64,000 bases of DNA from Polynucleobacter sp. MWH-Jannik1A5 (GTDB taxonomy: Bacteria > Pseudomonadota > Gammaproteobacteria > Burkholderiales > Burkholderiaceae), in NCBI RefSeq assembly GCF_018881795.1, contig NZ_JACVPQ010000001.1, positions 1,640,113 to 1,704,112 of the forward strand. The letters run 5' to 3'. Within the stretch, counting starts at the first letter, position 1; each line of letters starts with the position of its first letter. The notes under the pieces are model-generated. The model saw only the letters and a program-made list of their open reading frames with translations, was not told the origin of the DNA and searched no databases. A program made the translations under genes and the position numbers. Shown piece by piece: positions 9,531 through 17,966 of this stretch.

Positions 9531-11405
9531 ATGTCGGGATTCCATTTTCCTCATTCAAAATCCTCAGTACCCAAGATGAATTCGGGCGTTGATCCCTCTC
9601 TTCATGCTCATAAAAAGGGTGATGCAAAACACACCCATAGCAAGCAAGTCTCCAATCAAAATTTACTGTTAATTGCCTTAGTACTTACTTTAGGCTTTTC
9701 AGGCATTGAAGGCGTGGCAGCATATTTTGCTAACTCATTAGCGTTGATTTCTGATGCGGGTCATATGGTCACCGATGCTGCAGCGCTCGGATTGGCTTTG
9801 TTGGCACAAATTATTTCCCGTCGCCCACCATCCCCAAAACATTCATTTGGTTTTGGCAGAGCAGAGGCCTTAGCAGCATTTGTCAATAGCATTGTGATGC
9901 TGGCTTTAGTTGTATGGATTATGGTTGAGGCAATTAGTCGATTCTATGAGCCACATAAAGTGGATGGTCTTACCGTCACTGTTGTCGCTGCTATCGGCTT
10001 ATTGATGAATATCGTGGTTGCATGGGTGTTGTCGCGTGATAAGAAGAGCGTTAATACTCGTGCAGCCTTAGTTCATGTCATGGGCGATTTGCTGGGATCA
10101 ATCGCTGCGTTGATTGCAGGCGTTGTGATTCAGTTAACGGGCTGGATGCCAATTGATGCCATTTTGTCTATCCTGGTATCGCTACTGATTCTGAAATCAA
10201 CCATCTCCATTCTCCATGAGTCGTATCACTTTCTCATGGAGGGTGTGCCTCTCCACATTGACTATTTACAAGTTGGTACTGATTTAAGAAGAGTCCCGGG
10301 CGTACTTGCGGTGCACGATTTACATGTCTGGGAGATGACTCCAAGCTTTCCAGCATTGATTGGCCATATTGAAATTGCCGATATTCAAGAGTGGCCACAG
10401 ATCATGGCCAGAATTAATGAAATGTTGTTAGATAAGCATGGTATTGATCATGTGACCTTACAGCCTGAGGTGATTGGTGAAGACCATGATCATGAGCATG
10501 ATCACGCAAGTCATGAAATTCACAATGAAGCGCAAGCTGCAAATGTATTTCATGATGGCGAAACTTTTTACGTCGACTGCTCTAGTGGCGATGAAAAACA
10601 TCGCATGGCCTATCACGCATGGGGCAATCCAGGTAATCCAGTATTGATGTGTGTTCATGGTCTCACCAGGCGGGGTAGTGACTTTAAGACCCTCGCACTA
10701 GCTATGTGCAAGGATTATTACGTTGTCTGTCCAGATATTGTTGGTAGGGGTGATTCAGACCGCCTTAGCAATCCGATGCTGTATGCCGTACCACAGTACG
10801 TTTCAGATATTGCCTCCTTAGTGAAAAAACTTGGTGTAACTCAAGTGGACTGGTTTGGTACATCGATGGGCGGTCTCATTGGAATGGTTTATGCATCAAT
10901 GCCAAACTCGCCAATACGTCGCATGTTGATCAATGATGTGGGCCCGAAGATTGAGTCTGAGGCTATCAAGCGTTTGGGCTCTTACGTAGGGCAGCCATTT
11001 GCTTTTGCCAATCGTGAAGATGCGCTAACTCGCCTGAATGAAATCTGCGCCAGCTTTGGCGAGCACACTCCGCAAGAGTGGGAAGTCTATAACGGCCCCA
11101 TGTTAGTTCAGAAAGATGGTAAATGGATCATGCATTACGACCCAGATATCTCAGTGCCGTTTGCCTCAGTGAATCCAATCATGGCCAAGGCAGGCGAAAT
11201 GGCGATGTGGCATGCATTTAAGCAAATTCATATTCCGATGCTGATTGTGCGGGGTGGAAATTCTGACTTGCTTTCTGCTGCAACCGTAGCTCAAATGTGC
11301 AAAGTAAATCCCTATGCTCGCAGTATTGAGATTCCAAACGTAGGCCATGCTCCTGCATTTGTGAAGCCAGAGCAAATTGCGTTGGCAAAAGAATTCTTCA
11401 GCTAA
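9531..11405 (+). CDS. Cation diffusion facilitator fused to alpha/beta hydrolase
   Basis: A single 624-codon frame joining two normally separate proteins. Residues ~42-318 form a CDF (CzcD/ZitB-like) divalent-metal exporter with six predicted membrane segments. The two metal-site motifs are present: H78-x3-D82 in ISDAGHMVTDA and H182-x3-D186 in HVMGDL. His-rich tracts occur at residues 25-36 and 319-332. Residues ~342-624 form an alpha/beta hydrolase: oxyanion motif CVHGLTRRGSDF, nucleophile Ser445 in GTSMGG, candidate acid Asp579 in RGGNSDL and His606 in GHAPAF. No stop or frame change occurs at the junction (~10470-10566). The export substrate is probably Zn2+, Co2+ or Cd2+. Topology predicts the hydrolase in the cytoplasm. 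The hydrolase substrate is unknown. Confidence 0.85.
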   Translation: MSGFHFPHSKSSVPKMNSGVDPSLHAHKKGDAKHTHSKQVSNQNLLLIALVLTLGFSGIEGVAAYFANSLALISDAGHMVTDAAALGLALLAQIISRRPPSPKHSFGFGRAEALAAFVNSIVMLALVVWIMVEAISRFYEPHKVDGLTVTVVAAIGLLMNIVVAWVLSRDKKSVNTRAALVHVMGDLLGSIAALIAGVVIQLTGWMPIDAILSILVSLLILKSTISILHESYHFLMEGVPLHIDYLQVGTDLRRVPGVLAVHDLHVWEMTPSFPALIGHIEIADIQEWPQIMARINEMLLDKHGIDHVTLQPEVIGEDHDHEHDHASHEIHNEAQAANVFHDGETFYVDCSSGDEKHRMAYHAWGNPGNPVLMCVHGLTRRGSDFKTLALAMCKDYYVVCPDIVGRGDSDRLSNPMLYAVPQYVSDIASLVKKLGVTQVDWFGTSMGGLIGMVYASMPNSPIRRMLINDVGPKIESEAIKRLGSYVGQPFAFANREDALTRLNEICASFGEHTPQEWEVYNGPMLVQKDGKWIMHYDPDISVPFASVNPIMAKAGEMAMWHAFKQIHIPMLIVRGGNSDLLSAATVAQMCKVNPYARSIEIPNVGHAPAFVKPEQIALAKEFFS

Positions 11406-11426
11406 TTCCTACAAATCATTTTGCCT

Positions 11427-13460
11427 ATGGCAAATAATCCCACTACATCCGAAAAAGTAGCCGTCTTTCAGGATGCCTGGTATGGCGAGCCAGCTGAAGT
11501 GCATGCGCTTGGGGTTTCGCAAGTCCTACAAGTGCTTAATTTAGACGAAGCAACCCTAGTTGCGGCAAATAATATTGCGCGTACCCACGGTAAAGAAGCG
11601 CTCATTAAATTGATTGGTGAAGAGCCTGCCAAGTTACTGATTGGTTATCGCGGTTTACGTCAGGCCCAAGCAAAATTGATGCGTGATGATGGTGGACTCA
11701 GTGTTACCGGCCAAGAAGAAATGCTGCGCAAAATGCTTCTAGCATTTGGTGATGACTTAAGGGTGGTGCTGATCTATCTCGCATCTCGATTGCAGACTCT
11801 GCGCTGGATCACTCAAGAGAAAATGGAGATGCCAGCTGCTTGGGCGCAGGAAATCCTGAATATTGATGCCTCATTAGCGAATCGCTTGGGTATTTGGCAG
11901 ATGAAATGGGAGATGGAGGACTTAGCGTTTCGGGCGCTATCTCCAGAAACCTATCGAGAGATCGCCAAGATGCTCGATTCGAAACGTATTGAGCGCCAAT
12001 CCTTTATTGATCAAATTATTTTGCAACTACAGGAAGAGCTCAAGGCTGCGCAAATTGATGGTGAAGTACTTGGGCGACCCAAGCACATCTACAGCATCTG
12101 GAAAAAAATGCAAGGCAAGTCTTTAGATTTCGCCAATCTCTATGACGTTAGAGCATTTCGAGTATTGGTTGATGATGTGAAGTCATGCTATGCCGTGCTG
12201 GGTATCGTGCATAACGTTTGGCAACCAGTGCCACGTGAATTTGATGATTACATTGCTAGACCTAAACCCAACGGCTATCAATCCTTGCATACCGTAGTCA
12301 TGAATGATGACGGTACTGCATTTGAAATTCAGGTGCGCACACAAGAAATGCATCAGCAGGCTGAGTATGGATTGGCAGCACACTGGCGTTACAAGGAGGG
12401 TGCCTACGTTGGTATGGCGACGCCACCCAATGCAGCAAAAACCAATAAGCCCAGCATTAACCATCAACAAGGAACGCATAGCGCAGAAGTGGCCTATGAG
12501 AGGCAAATAGCGTGGGCTCGTCAGCTTATCTCCTGGAAAGAAGATGCTTGGGAGCAACTCAAGCACCATGAGATTGACGATCATATTTATGTGCTCACTC
12601 CCTTGGGTAAGGTGATCTCATTAGAGAAGGGCTCAACGCCCATTGATTTTGCTTATGCGGTGCATACCAATCTTGGTCATCGTTGTAGAGGCGCAAGAGT
12701 AGATGGCGCTATGGTGCCGTTAGAGACATCACTGCAGAATGGTCAAACAGTTGAAATCATTGCGGTGAAGCATGGCGGTCCATCGCGCGACTGGATTAGC
12801 CCTGATAAAAATTACCTTCGTTCGCAAAGAGCGCGCCAAAGAGTTCGCGCTTGGTTTAATGCATTGGACGATGAGGAAGCTGGTCAGTCAATCAAGACGA
12901 TTGATAACAAGCAAGATGCCAACTCAGAAACTAAAGTTACTCCTGCTACGCCCGAGATTATTCTGCGCAGCAGTACGCGTAAGCACGCGCAAAGCGGCGA
13001 TGTCTTGGTGGTTGGGGTGGATTCTTTGTTAACGCAGTTGGCGCGTTGCTGCAGACCTGTTCCTCCGGACGCTATTGCCGGATTTGTGACTCAGGGTAGA
13101 GGGGTATCGATTCATCGACGCTCATGCAAAACCTTCAGAGGTCTTTTGGAAAGGGCTCCGGAGCGAGTAATTCAAACGGCTTGGACAACTTCAGCAGCAG
13201 ATCCTATCGTCAACCAGGAGCAAAAACGGGTATTCCCAGCAGATTTGGTTGTAACTGGCCTAGATCGACCTGAGCTCATGCGGGAGCTCTTTGAGATTCT
13301 CACGCGGCAGGGTGTGCATGTGATTGATTTACGTAAATCAGCTAAAAAAGGCTTAGCTCAGATCCTTTTAACGGTTGAGGTGAAGGATTCTGAAGTCTTA
13401 CGAGTGGTTCAAAACAGCTTAGAAGAGGTCAAAGGGGTAACCCAAGTGCGCCGCCGGTGA
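11427..13460 (+). CDS. relA: (p)ppGpp synthetase of RelA type
   Basis: A long RSH protein (677 residues from ATG 11427; a TTG two codons upstream is possible). The N-terminal hydrolase-like domain lacks the HD metal motif of SpoT; the region reads GYRGLRQAQAKLM with no His-Asp pair, so it should be synthetase-only. The synthetase domain shows the RPKHIYSIWKKM basic segment, YDVRAFRVLVDD, the EFDDYIARPKPNGYQSLH catalytic/substrate segment and EIQVRTQEMH. A TGS domain (DHIYVLTPLGKVISL), a Cys-rich RCCRPVPPD region and a C-terminal ACT domain follow. It makes (p)ppGpp on ribosomes stalled with uncharged tRNA. It lies directly upstream of tRNA-Val and the threonyl/phenylalanyl-tRNA synthetase block. 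Confidence 0.92.
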   Translation: MANNPTTSEKVAVFQDAWYGEPAEVHALGVSQVLQVLNLDEATLVAANNIARTHGKEALIKLIGEEPAKLLIGYRGLRQAQAKLMRDDGGLSVTGQEEMLRKMLLAFGDDLRVVLIYLASRLQTLRWITQEKMEMPAAWAQEILNIDASLANRLGIWQMKWEMEDLAFRALSPETYREIAKMLDSKRIERQSFIDQIILQLQEELKAAQIDGEVLGRPKHIYSIWKKMQGKSLDFANLYDVRAFRVLVDDVKSCYAVLGIVHNVWQPVPREFDDYIARPKPNGYQSLHTVVMNDDGTAFEIQVRTQEMHQQAEYGLAAHWRYKEGAYVGMATPPNAAKTNKPSINHQQGTHSAEVAYERQIAWARQLISWKEDAWEQLKHHEIDDHIYVLTPLGKVISLEKGSTPIDFAYAVHTNLGHRCRGARVDGAMVPLETSLQNGQTVEIIAVKHGGPSRDWISPDKNYLRSQRARQRVRAWFNALDDEEAGQSIKTIDNKQDANSETKVTPATPEIILRSSTRKHAQSGDVLVVGVDSLLTQLARCCRPVPPDAIAGFVTQGRGVSIHRRSCKTFRGLLERAPERVIQTAWTTSAADPIVNQEQKRVFPADLVVTGLDRPELMRELFEILTRQGVHVIDLRKSAKKGLAQILLTVEVKDSEVLRVVQNSLEEVKGVTQVRRR

Positions 13461-13478
13461 TAAACTCTATGGCTGTAT

Positions 13479-13555
13479 AGGCTCGTAGCTCAGCTGGTTA
13501 GAGCACCACCTTGACATGGTGGGGGTCGTTGGTTCGAGTCCAATCGAGCCTACCA
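13479..13555 (+). tRNA. tRNA-Val (GAC)
   Basis: A 77-nt cloverleaf. Acceptor AGGCTCG pairs with CGAGCCT. The anticodon stem CCACC/GGTGG encloses the loop TTGACAT, with anticodon GAC at 13513-13515. The T-arm is GTTGG-TTCGAGT-CCAAT, and discriminator A and CCA are encoded. It lies 18 bp after the relA stop. Confidence 0.97.
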
Positions 13556-13574
13556 ACGAATAAGACCCAAAGAG

Positions 13575-13609
13575 GCGCGGATGCCCTAAAGCTACCGCGC
13601 TTTCTTTTT
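13575..13609 (+). terminator. Hairpin with T-run between tRNA-Val and thrS
   Basis: GCGCGG (13575-13580) pairs with CCGCGC (13595-13600) around a 14-base loop, directly followed by TTTCTTTTT. It most simply terminates the tRNA-Val transcript. Because it lies 47 bp before the thrS start it could also act as a conditional attenuator. Confidence 0.65.
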
Positions 13610-13655
13610 GGGAAAGATGTCAGGAATGTAGTTCAGTAAATAAGATGGGGTCATC

Positions 13656-15578
13656 ATGCTTGTAGTTACTCTGCCCGATGGATCAAAACGTGAGTTTGAG
13701 GCACCTGTTCGCGTAGCGGATGTTGCACAAAGCATCGGTAGCGGTCTTGCGAAAGCCGCATTAGGTGGCATTGTTGACGGCAAGATGGTGGATACCAGTT
13801 TTGTTATTGATAAAGATAGTCAACTGGCCATCATTACTGATAAGAGTCCTGAAGCGTTAGAAATTGTTCGTCATTCGACCGCTCACCTATTGGCATACGC
13901 TGTAAAAGAATTATTCCCTGAAGCGCAAGTCACTATTGGCCCAGTTATCAAGAATGGTTTTTACTATGACTTCTCATATCACCGCCCATTTACTCCGGAT
14001 GACTTAGTTGCTTTAGAAAAGAAAATGACTGAGCTCGCTAAAAAAGATGAGCCAGTAACGCGCACCGTAATGCCACGCGATGAAGCTGTTGAGTTTTTCA
14101 AAAAGCAGGGTGAAAATTACAAAGCAGAATTGATTGCGAGCATTCCGCAGGGTGAAGATGTATCTCTATATGCCGAAGGCAAGTTCACCGACTTGTGCCG
14201 CGGCCCGCACGTACCATCTACAGGCAAGCTCAAGGTATTTAAGCTGATGAAGCTTGCTGGTGCTTACTGGCGTGGCGATAGTAAGAATGAGATGCTGCAG
14301 CGTATCTACGGTACAGCCTGGTTACGTAAAGAAGATCAAGATGCTTACTTACATATGCTGGAAGAGTCTGAGAAGCGTGATCATCGCCGCCTCGGTAAGC
14401 AGCTCGATTTATTTCATTTCCAAGAAGAGGCTCCAGGCTTAATTTTCTGGCATCCAAAAGGTTGGTCAATTTGGCAAGAGGTTGAGCAATACATGCGTCG
14501 CGTGTATCAGCAAGAAGGCTACCAAGAAGTTAAAGCGCCACAAATTTTGGATCGTGGTCTGTGGGAAAAATCGGGCCACTGGGATAACTACAAAGAGAAT
14601 ATGTTTACGACAGAGTCGGAAAATCGTGCTTATGCGTTAAAGCCGATGAACTGTCCTGGTCACGTACAAATTTACAACTCTGGTTTGCATAGCTATCGTG
14701 AGTTGCCATTGCGCTTCGGTGAATTTGGTCAATGTCATCGCAATGAGCCATCGGGCGCTTTGCATGGTTTGATGCGCGTGCGTGGTTTCACACAAGACGA
14801 TGGCCATATTTTCTGTACTGAAGATCAAATTCAATCTGAGGTGGCAGCATTTGATAAAGCAGTTCGTGCTGTTTATCAAGATTTTGGCTTTACCGAGGTT
14901 GCCGTAAAACTTGCTTTACGTCCAGCTAAACGCGTTGGCGATGACGCCATTTGGGATAAAGCTGAAGATGCTCTGCGCGGTGCCCTGAAGGCCTCTGGCC
15001 AGGAATGGGAAGAATTGCCAGGCGAGGGTGCTTTTTACGGTCCAAAGATCGAATATCACCTCAAAGACTCCATTGGACGTACTTGGCAGTGCGGCACGAT
15101 TCAGGTGGATTTCTCCATGCCAGCCCGTTTGGGCGCTGAATATGTCGCTGAAGACAATAGCCGCAAGACCCCAGTCATGCTCCATAGGGCAATTGTGGGC
15201 TCTTTAGAGCGTTTTATCGGCATTTTGATCGAAAATCACGCCGGAAACATGCCAGTTTGGCTTGCTCCGACCCAGGCTGTAGTCCTTAATATCTCAGGAA
15301 ATTCTGCTGCATACGCACAACAAGTGCAGCAATTGCTGAAAAAACAAGGGTTCAGAGTCGAATCTGATTTGCGGAACGAGAAAATTACGTATAAAATACG
15401 CGAGCACGCATTACAGAAGATCCCATTTTTGCTCGTTGTAGGGGATAAAGAATCTGAAAGTAATACGGTGGCCGTTCGTGCCCGTGGCGGAGTGGATTTA
15501 GGTGTAATGCCTCTTGATGCCTTCGTTGCCCGACTCCAGCAGGATATTTCCCAGAAAGTCGGACCCGAGCCTAGCTAG
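13656..15578 (+). CDS. thrS: Threonyl-tRNA synthetase
   Basis: A 640-residue class II synthetase with the full bacterial domain order. The N-terminal TGS domain begins [18 protein letters not shown]. The editing domain (about 70-230) has the [16 protein letters not shown] zinc/editing motif and the [12 protein letters not shown] segment. The catalytic core (about 245-540) has motif 2 ([30 protein letters not shown]) and zinc ligands including NCPGHVQIY. The anticodon-binding domain forms the C-terminus. It charges tRNA-Thr in the cytoplasm. It heads the thrS-infC-rpmI-rplT-pheS-pheT-ihfA order common to many proteobacteria. Confidence 0.97.
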   Translation: MLVVTLPDGSKREFEAPVRVADVAQSIGSGLAKAALGGIVDGKMVDTSFVIDKDSQLAIITDKSPEALEIVRHSTAHLLAYAVKELFPEAQVTIGPVIKNGFYYDFSYHRPFTPDDLVALEKKMTELAKKDEPVTRTVMPRDEAVEFFKKQGENYKAELIASIPQGEDVSLYAEGKFTDLCRGPHVPSTGKLKVFKLMKLAGAYWRGDSKNEMLQRIYGTAWLRKEDQDAYLHMLEESEKRDHRRLGKQLDLFHFQEEAPGLIFWHPKGWSIWQEVEQYMRRVYQQEGYQEVKAPQILDRGLWEKSGHWDNYKENMFTTESENRAYALKPMNCPGHVQIYNSGLHSYRELPLRFGEFGQCHRNEPSGALHGLMRVRGFTQDDGHIFCTEDQIQSEVAAFDKAVRAVYQDFGFTEVAVKLALRPAKRVGDDAIWDKAEDALRGALKASGQEWEELPGEGAFYGPKIEYHLKDSIGRTWQCGTIQVDFSMPARLGAEYVAEDNSRKTPVMLHRAIVGSLERFIGILIENHAGNMPVWLAPTQAVVLNISGNSAAYAQQVQQLLKKQGFRVESDLRNEKITYKIREHALQKIPFLLVVGDKESESNTVAVRARGGVDLGVMPLDAFVARLQQDISQKVGPEPS

Positions 15579-15620
15579 GGTTAGAACGGTTTTTATTGTT
15601 TTTTTAAAGGAATTAAGAAG

Positions 15621-16145
15621 ATCGCTACTGAAAAATTGCAACGCATTAACCGGGAAATTACTGCTCCTGAAGTGCGTTTGATTGGAATCGATGGTGAACC
15701 CATCGGTGTAGTTAAGTTGAGTGAAGCCTTGGCTGCAGCAGAAGAGAAAGAAACCGATTTGGTTGAAATTGCTCCGACGGCTGTTCCACCTGTAGTCCGC
15801 ATCATGGACTTCGGCAAATTCAAATACCAAGAAGCCAAGCGGATGCATGAAGCAAAGCTGAAGCAAAAAGTCATTCAGGTGAAGGAAGTGAAATTCCGCC
15901 CTGGTACTGATGATGGTGACTACGGTGTGAAGCTACGCAATCTAATCCGCTTTTTAGAAGATGGCGATAAGACAAAGATTACGCTGCGGTTTCGGGGTCG
16001 TGAGATGGCCCACCAAGAAATCGGAGTCAGAATGTTGGAGCGTTTGAAGTTGGATCTCGTTGAATACGGCCAAGTCGAACAGTTTCCAAAGATGGAAGGC
16101 CGCCAGATGGTGATGGTATTGGCCCCCATTCGTAAGGCTAAGTAA
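15621..16145 (+). CDS. infC: Translation initiation factor IF-3 (AUC start)
   Basis: A 174-residue IF-3 starting at ATC 15621, which gives the N-terminus [19 protein letters not shown] expected of betaproteobacterial IF-3. No ATG or GTG fits the family start; the first conventional alternative (TTG 15636) would remove conserved residues. AAAGG lies about 10 bases upstream. IF-3 discriminates against non-canonical start codons, and infC uses one to autoregulate in known cases. The N-domain ([20 protein letters not shown]), linker and C-domain ([20 protein letters not shown]) are complete. It is part of the thrS-rplT transcription unit. Confidence 0.93.
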   Translation: MATEKLQRINREITAPEVRLIGIDGEPIGVVKLSEALAAAEEKETDLVEIAPTAVPPVVRIMDFGKFKYQEAKRMHEAKLKQKVIQVKEVKFRPGTDDGDYGVKLRNLIRFLEDGDKTKITLRFRGREMAHQEIGVRMLERLKLDLVEYGQVEQFPKMEGRQMVMVLAPIRKAK

Positions 16146-16174
16146 TCAGGTTCTACCTGGTTCTTATGTAGGGA

Positions 16175-16237
16175 GGCGCTGAAAGGCGCCGGTAGTTTGA
16201 AGTGCTTCTGGGTACAGGAAGAGTAACCGTCGGTTAC
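16175..16237 (+). promoter_or_regulatory. Structured leader between infC and rpmI
   Basis: Two hairpins lie in the 127-bp infC-rpmI spacer: GGCGC (16175-16179) with GCGCC (16186-16190), and GTAACC (16223-16228) with GGTTAC (16232-16237). In several bacteria L20 represses rpmI-rplT by binding mRNA in this spacer. These stems are candidates for such a leader; identity with a known L20 leader class is not claimed. Confidence 0.4.
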
Positions 16238-16272
16238 CACCTATGTTGCACAAGTAATTGAAGGGGTGCTTT

Positions 16273-16470
16273 ATGCCCAAGATGAAGAGCAAGAGTAGCG
16301 CTAAAAAGCGCTTCACGGTTCGCGCAGGCGGAACGATTAAACGAGGTCAGGCTTTCAAACGCCACATCCTCACCAAGAAGACCACAAAGAATAAGCGTCA
16401 CCTCCGTGGTTCCACAGAAGTTGCGAAAGCTGACGTTAAGTCAATTCGCTCTATGCTTCCATACGCTTAA
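16273..16470 (+). CDS. rpmI: Ribosomal protein bL35
   Basis: A 65-residue basic protein, [14 protein letters not shown] at the N-terminus and a C-terminus rich in Lys and Arg, of typical bL35 length. The ATG at 16273 is preferred over a TTG fifteen bases upstream because it gives the universal MPKMK start. A GGGG stretch sits 7-10 bases upstream as a Shine-Dalgarno. It is a component of the large subunit. It is followed after 25 bp by rplT. Confidence 0.96.
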   Translation: MPKMKSKSSAKKRFTVRAGGTIKRGQAFKRHILTKKTTKNKRHLRGSTEVAKADVKSIRSMLPYA

Positions 16471-16495
16471 CCTCAGACTAGATTAGGAGAATTAA

Positions 16496-16861
16496 ATGCC
16501 AAGAGTCAAACGTGGGGTTACAGCAAGAGCCCGTCATAAGAAAATCACCGATGCCGCTACAGGTTACCGTGGCCGTCGTAAGAACGTATTCCGTATTGCT
16601 AAGCAAGCGGTTATGCGTGCTGGTCAATATGCATACCGTGACCGTCGCAATAAGAAACGTGTATTCCGCGCTTTGTGGATTGCTCGTATCAACGCGGCAG
16701 TTCGTCAGCATGACATGACTTATAGCGTATTCATGAATGGTATGAAGAAAGCTGCGATCGAACTCGACCGTAAAGTGCTTTCTGATATGGCCATTGCTGA
16801 CAAAGCGGCTTTCGCTGCTTTGGTTACTCGGATCAAATCCGTAGTAAACGCTGCAGCTTAA
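16496..16861 (+). CDS. rplT: Ribosomal protein bL20
   Basis: A 121-residue protein that binds 23S rRNA early in 50S assembly. The N-terminus [17 protein letters not shown] and the central [18 protein letters not shown] are diagnostic. A strong AGGAGA lies upstream of the ATG. In other bacteria L20 also represses its own operon through the leader before rpmI. It is followed by pheS after 25 bp. Confidence 0.97.
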   Translation: MPRVKRGVTARARHKKITDAATGYRGRRKNVFRIAKQAVMRAGQYAYRDRRNKKRVFRALWIARINAAVRQHDMTYSVFMNGMKKAAIELDRKVLSDMAIADKAAFAALVTRIKSVVNAAA

Positions 16862-16886
16862 TCTTAGTTTTCTAAACTAAGCTGCA

Positions 16887-17933
16887 ATGGTTTCTCTCGA
16901 CCACATTGTCGAGGATGCTAAACGTGATTTCCTCGGAGCTGCCGATGCGGCAGCTCTAGAGGACGCGAAAGCCAAGTATCTCGGTAAGTCAGGTGTTCTC
17001 ACTGAGCGTTTAAAGGCGCTTGGTGGAATGTCGCCTGAGGAGCGCAAGAGTGCTGGCGCCCAAATTAATCAAATCAAAACTCAAGTAGAAGCTGCGTTAC
17101 AAGAGCATCGCCAAGCTTTGGCTGATGCTGTGTTGATGCAACGTCTTGCGGCGGAGTCTATTGACGTTTCCTTGCCTGGCCGTGGCCAAGCAGTAGGTAG
17201 CTTGCATCCTGTAATGCGCACCTGGGAACGCGTTGAAGAGATCTTCCGCTCGATTGGTTTTGATGTAGCAGATGGCCCTGAAATTGAAACCGATTGGTTT
17301 AATTTCACCGCCTTAAATAGCCCCGAGAATCATCCTGCTCGTTCTATGCAGGACACTTTTTACATCGATGGCAAAGATTCCAATGAGAAGCCTTTGTTAT
17401 TGCGCACGCATACCAGTCCAATTCAGGTTCGCTATGCGAGCGAGCACGTTAAGAAATACGCCAACGCAGATGTGATGCCGCCAATCAAAGTGATTGCACC
17501 AGGTAGAACTTATCGTGTTGATAGTGATGCAACCCATTCGCCGATGTTCCATCAGGTTGAAGGCTTATGGATTGCTGAGAGTGTTTCATTTGCAGATCTC
17601 AAAGGTGTCTATACAGACTTCTTAAGAACTTTCTTTGAAACAAACGAATTACAGGTGCGTTTCCGCCCATCTTATTTCCCATTCACAGAACCTTCTGCTG
17701 AAATCGATATGGCCTTTGGTAGCGGTAAGCTTGCTGGTCGTTGGTTAGAAATCTCTGGAGCAGGGCAAGTTCATCCGAATGTATTGCGCAATATGGGTAT
17801 CGACCCAGAGCGTTATACCGGCTTTGCCTTTGGATCTGGATTAGAGCGCTTAACCATGTTGCGTTACGGCGTAGATGATCTTCGTCTGTTCTTTGAAAAC
17901 GATCTGCGTTTCTTGGGGCAGTTCCCCGCATAA
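16887..17933 (+). CDS. pheS: Phenylalanyl-tRNA synthetase alpha subunit
   Basis: A 348-residue catalytic alpha subunit of the (alpha-beta)2 enzyme. The N-terminal coiled coil (about 1-95) is followed by the class II core. This has motif 1 around [14 protein letters not shown], the [21 protein letters not shown] substrate segment, and the C-terminal [20 protein letters not shown] motif 3. The Phe pocket segment [16 protein letters not shown] is present. It is co-transcribed with pheT, 33 bp downstream. Confidence 0.97.
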   Translation: MVSLDHIVEDAKRDFLGAADAAALEDAKAKYLGKSGVLTERLKALGGMSPEERKSAGAQINQIKTQVEAALQEHRQALADAVLMQRLAAESIDVSLPGRGQAVGSLHPVMRTWERVEEIFRSIGFDVADGPEIETDWFNFTALNSPENHPARSMQDTFYIDGKDSNEKPLLLRTHTSPIQVRYASEHVKKYANADVMPPIKVIAPGRTYRVDSDATHSPMFHQVEGLWIAESVSFADLKGVYTDFLRTFFETNELQVRFRPSYFPFTEPSAEIDMAFGSGKLAGRWLEISGAGQVHPNVLRNMGIDPERYTGFAFGSGLERLTMLRYGVDDLRLFFENDLRFLGQFPA

Positions 17934-17966
17934 CCAAATCAGCATTAATAAATCTTAGATCGCGCT

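Noticed and set aside
10470..10566. Frameshift or hidden stop at the CDF-hydrolase junction
   Set aside because: The reading frame is continuous and codon use looks normal across the linker; sequencing error cannot be excluded without reads.
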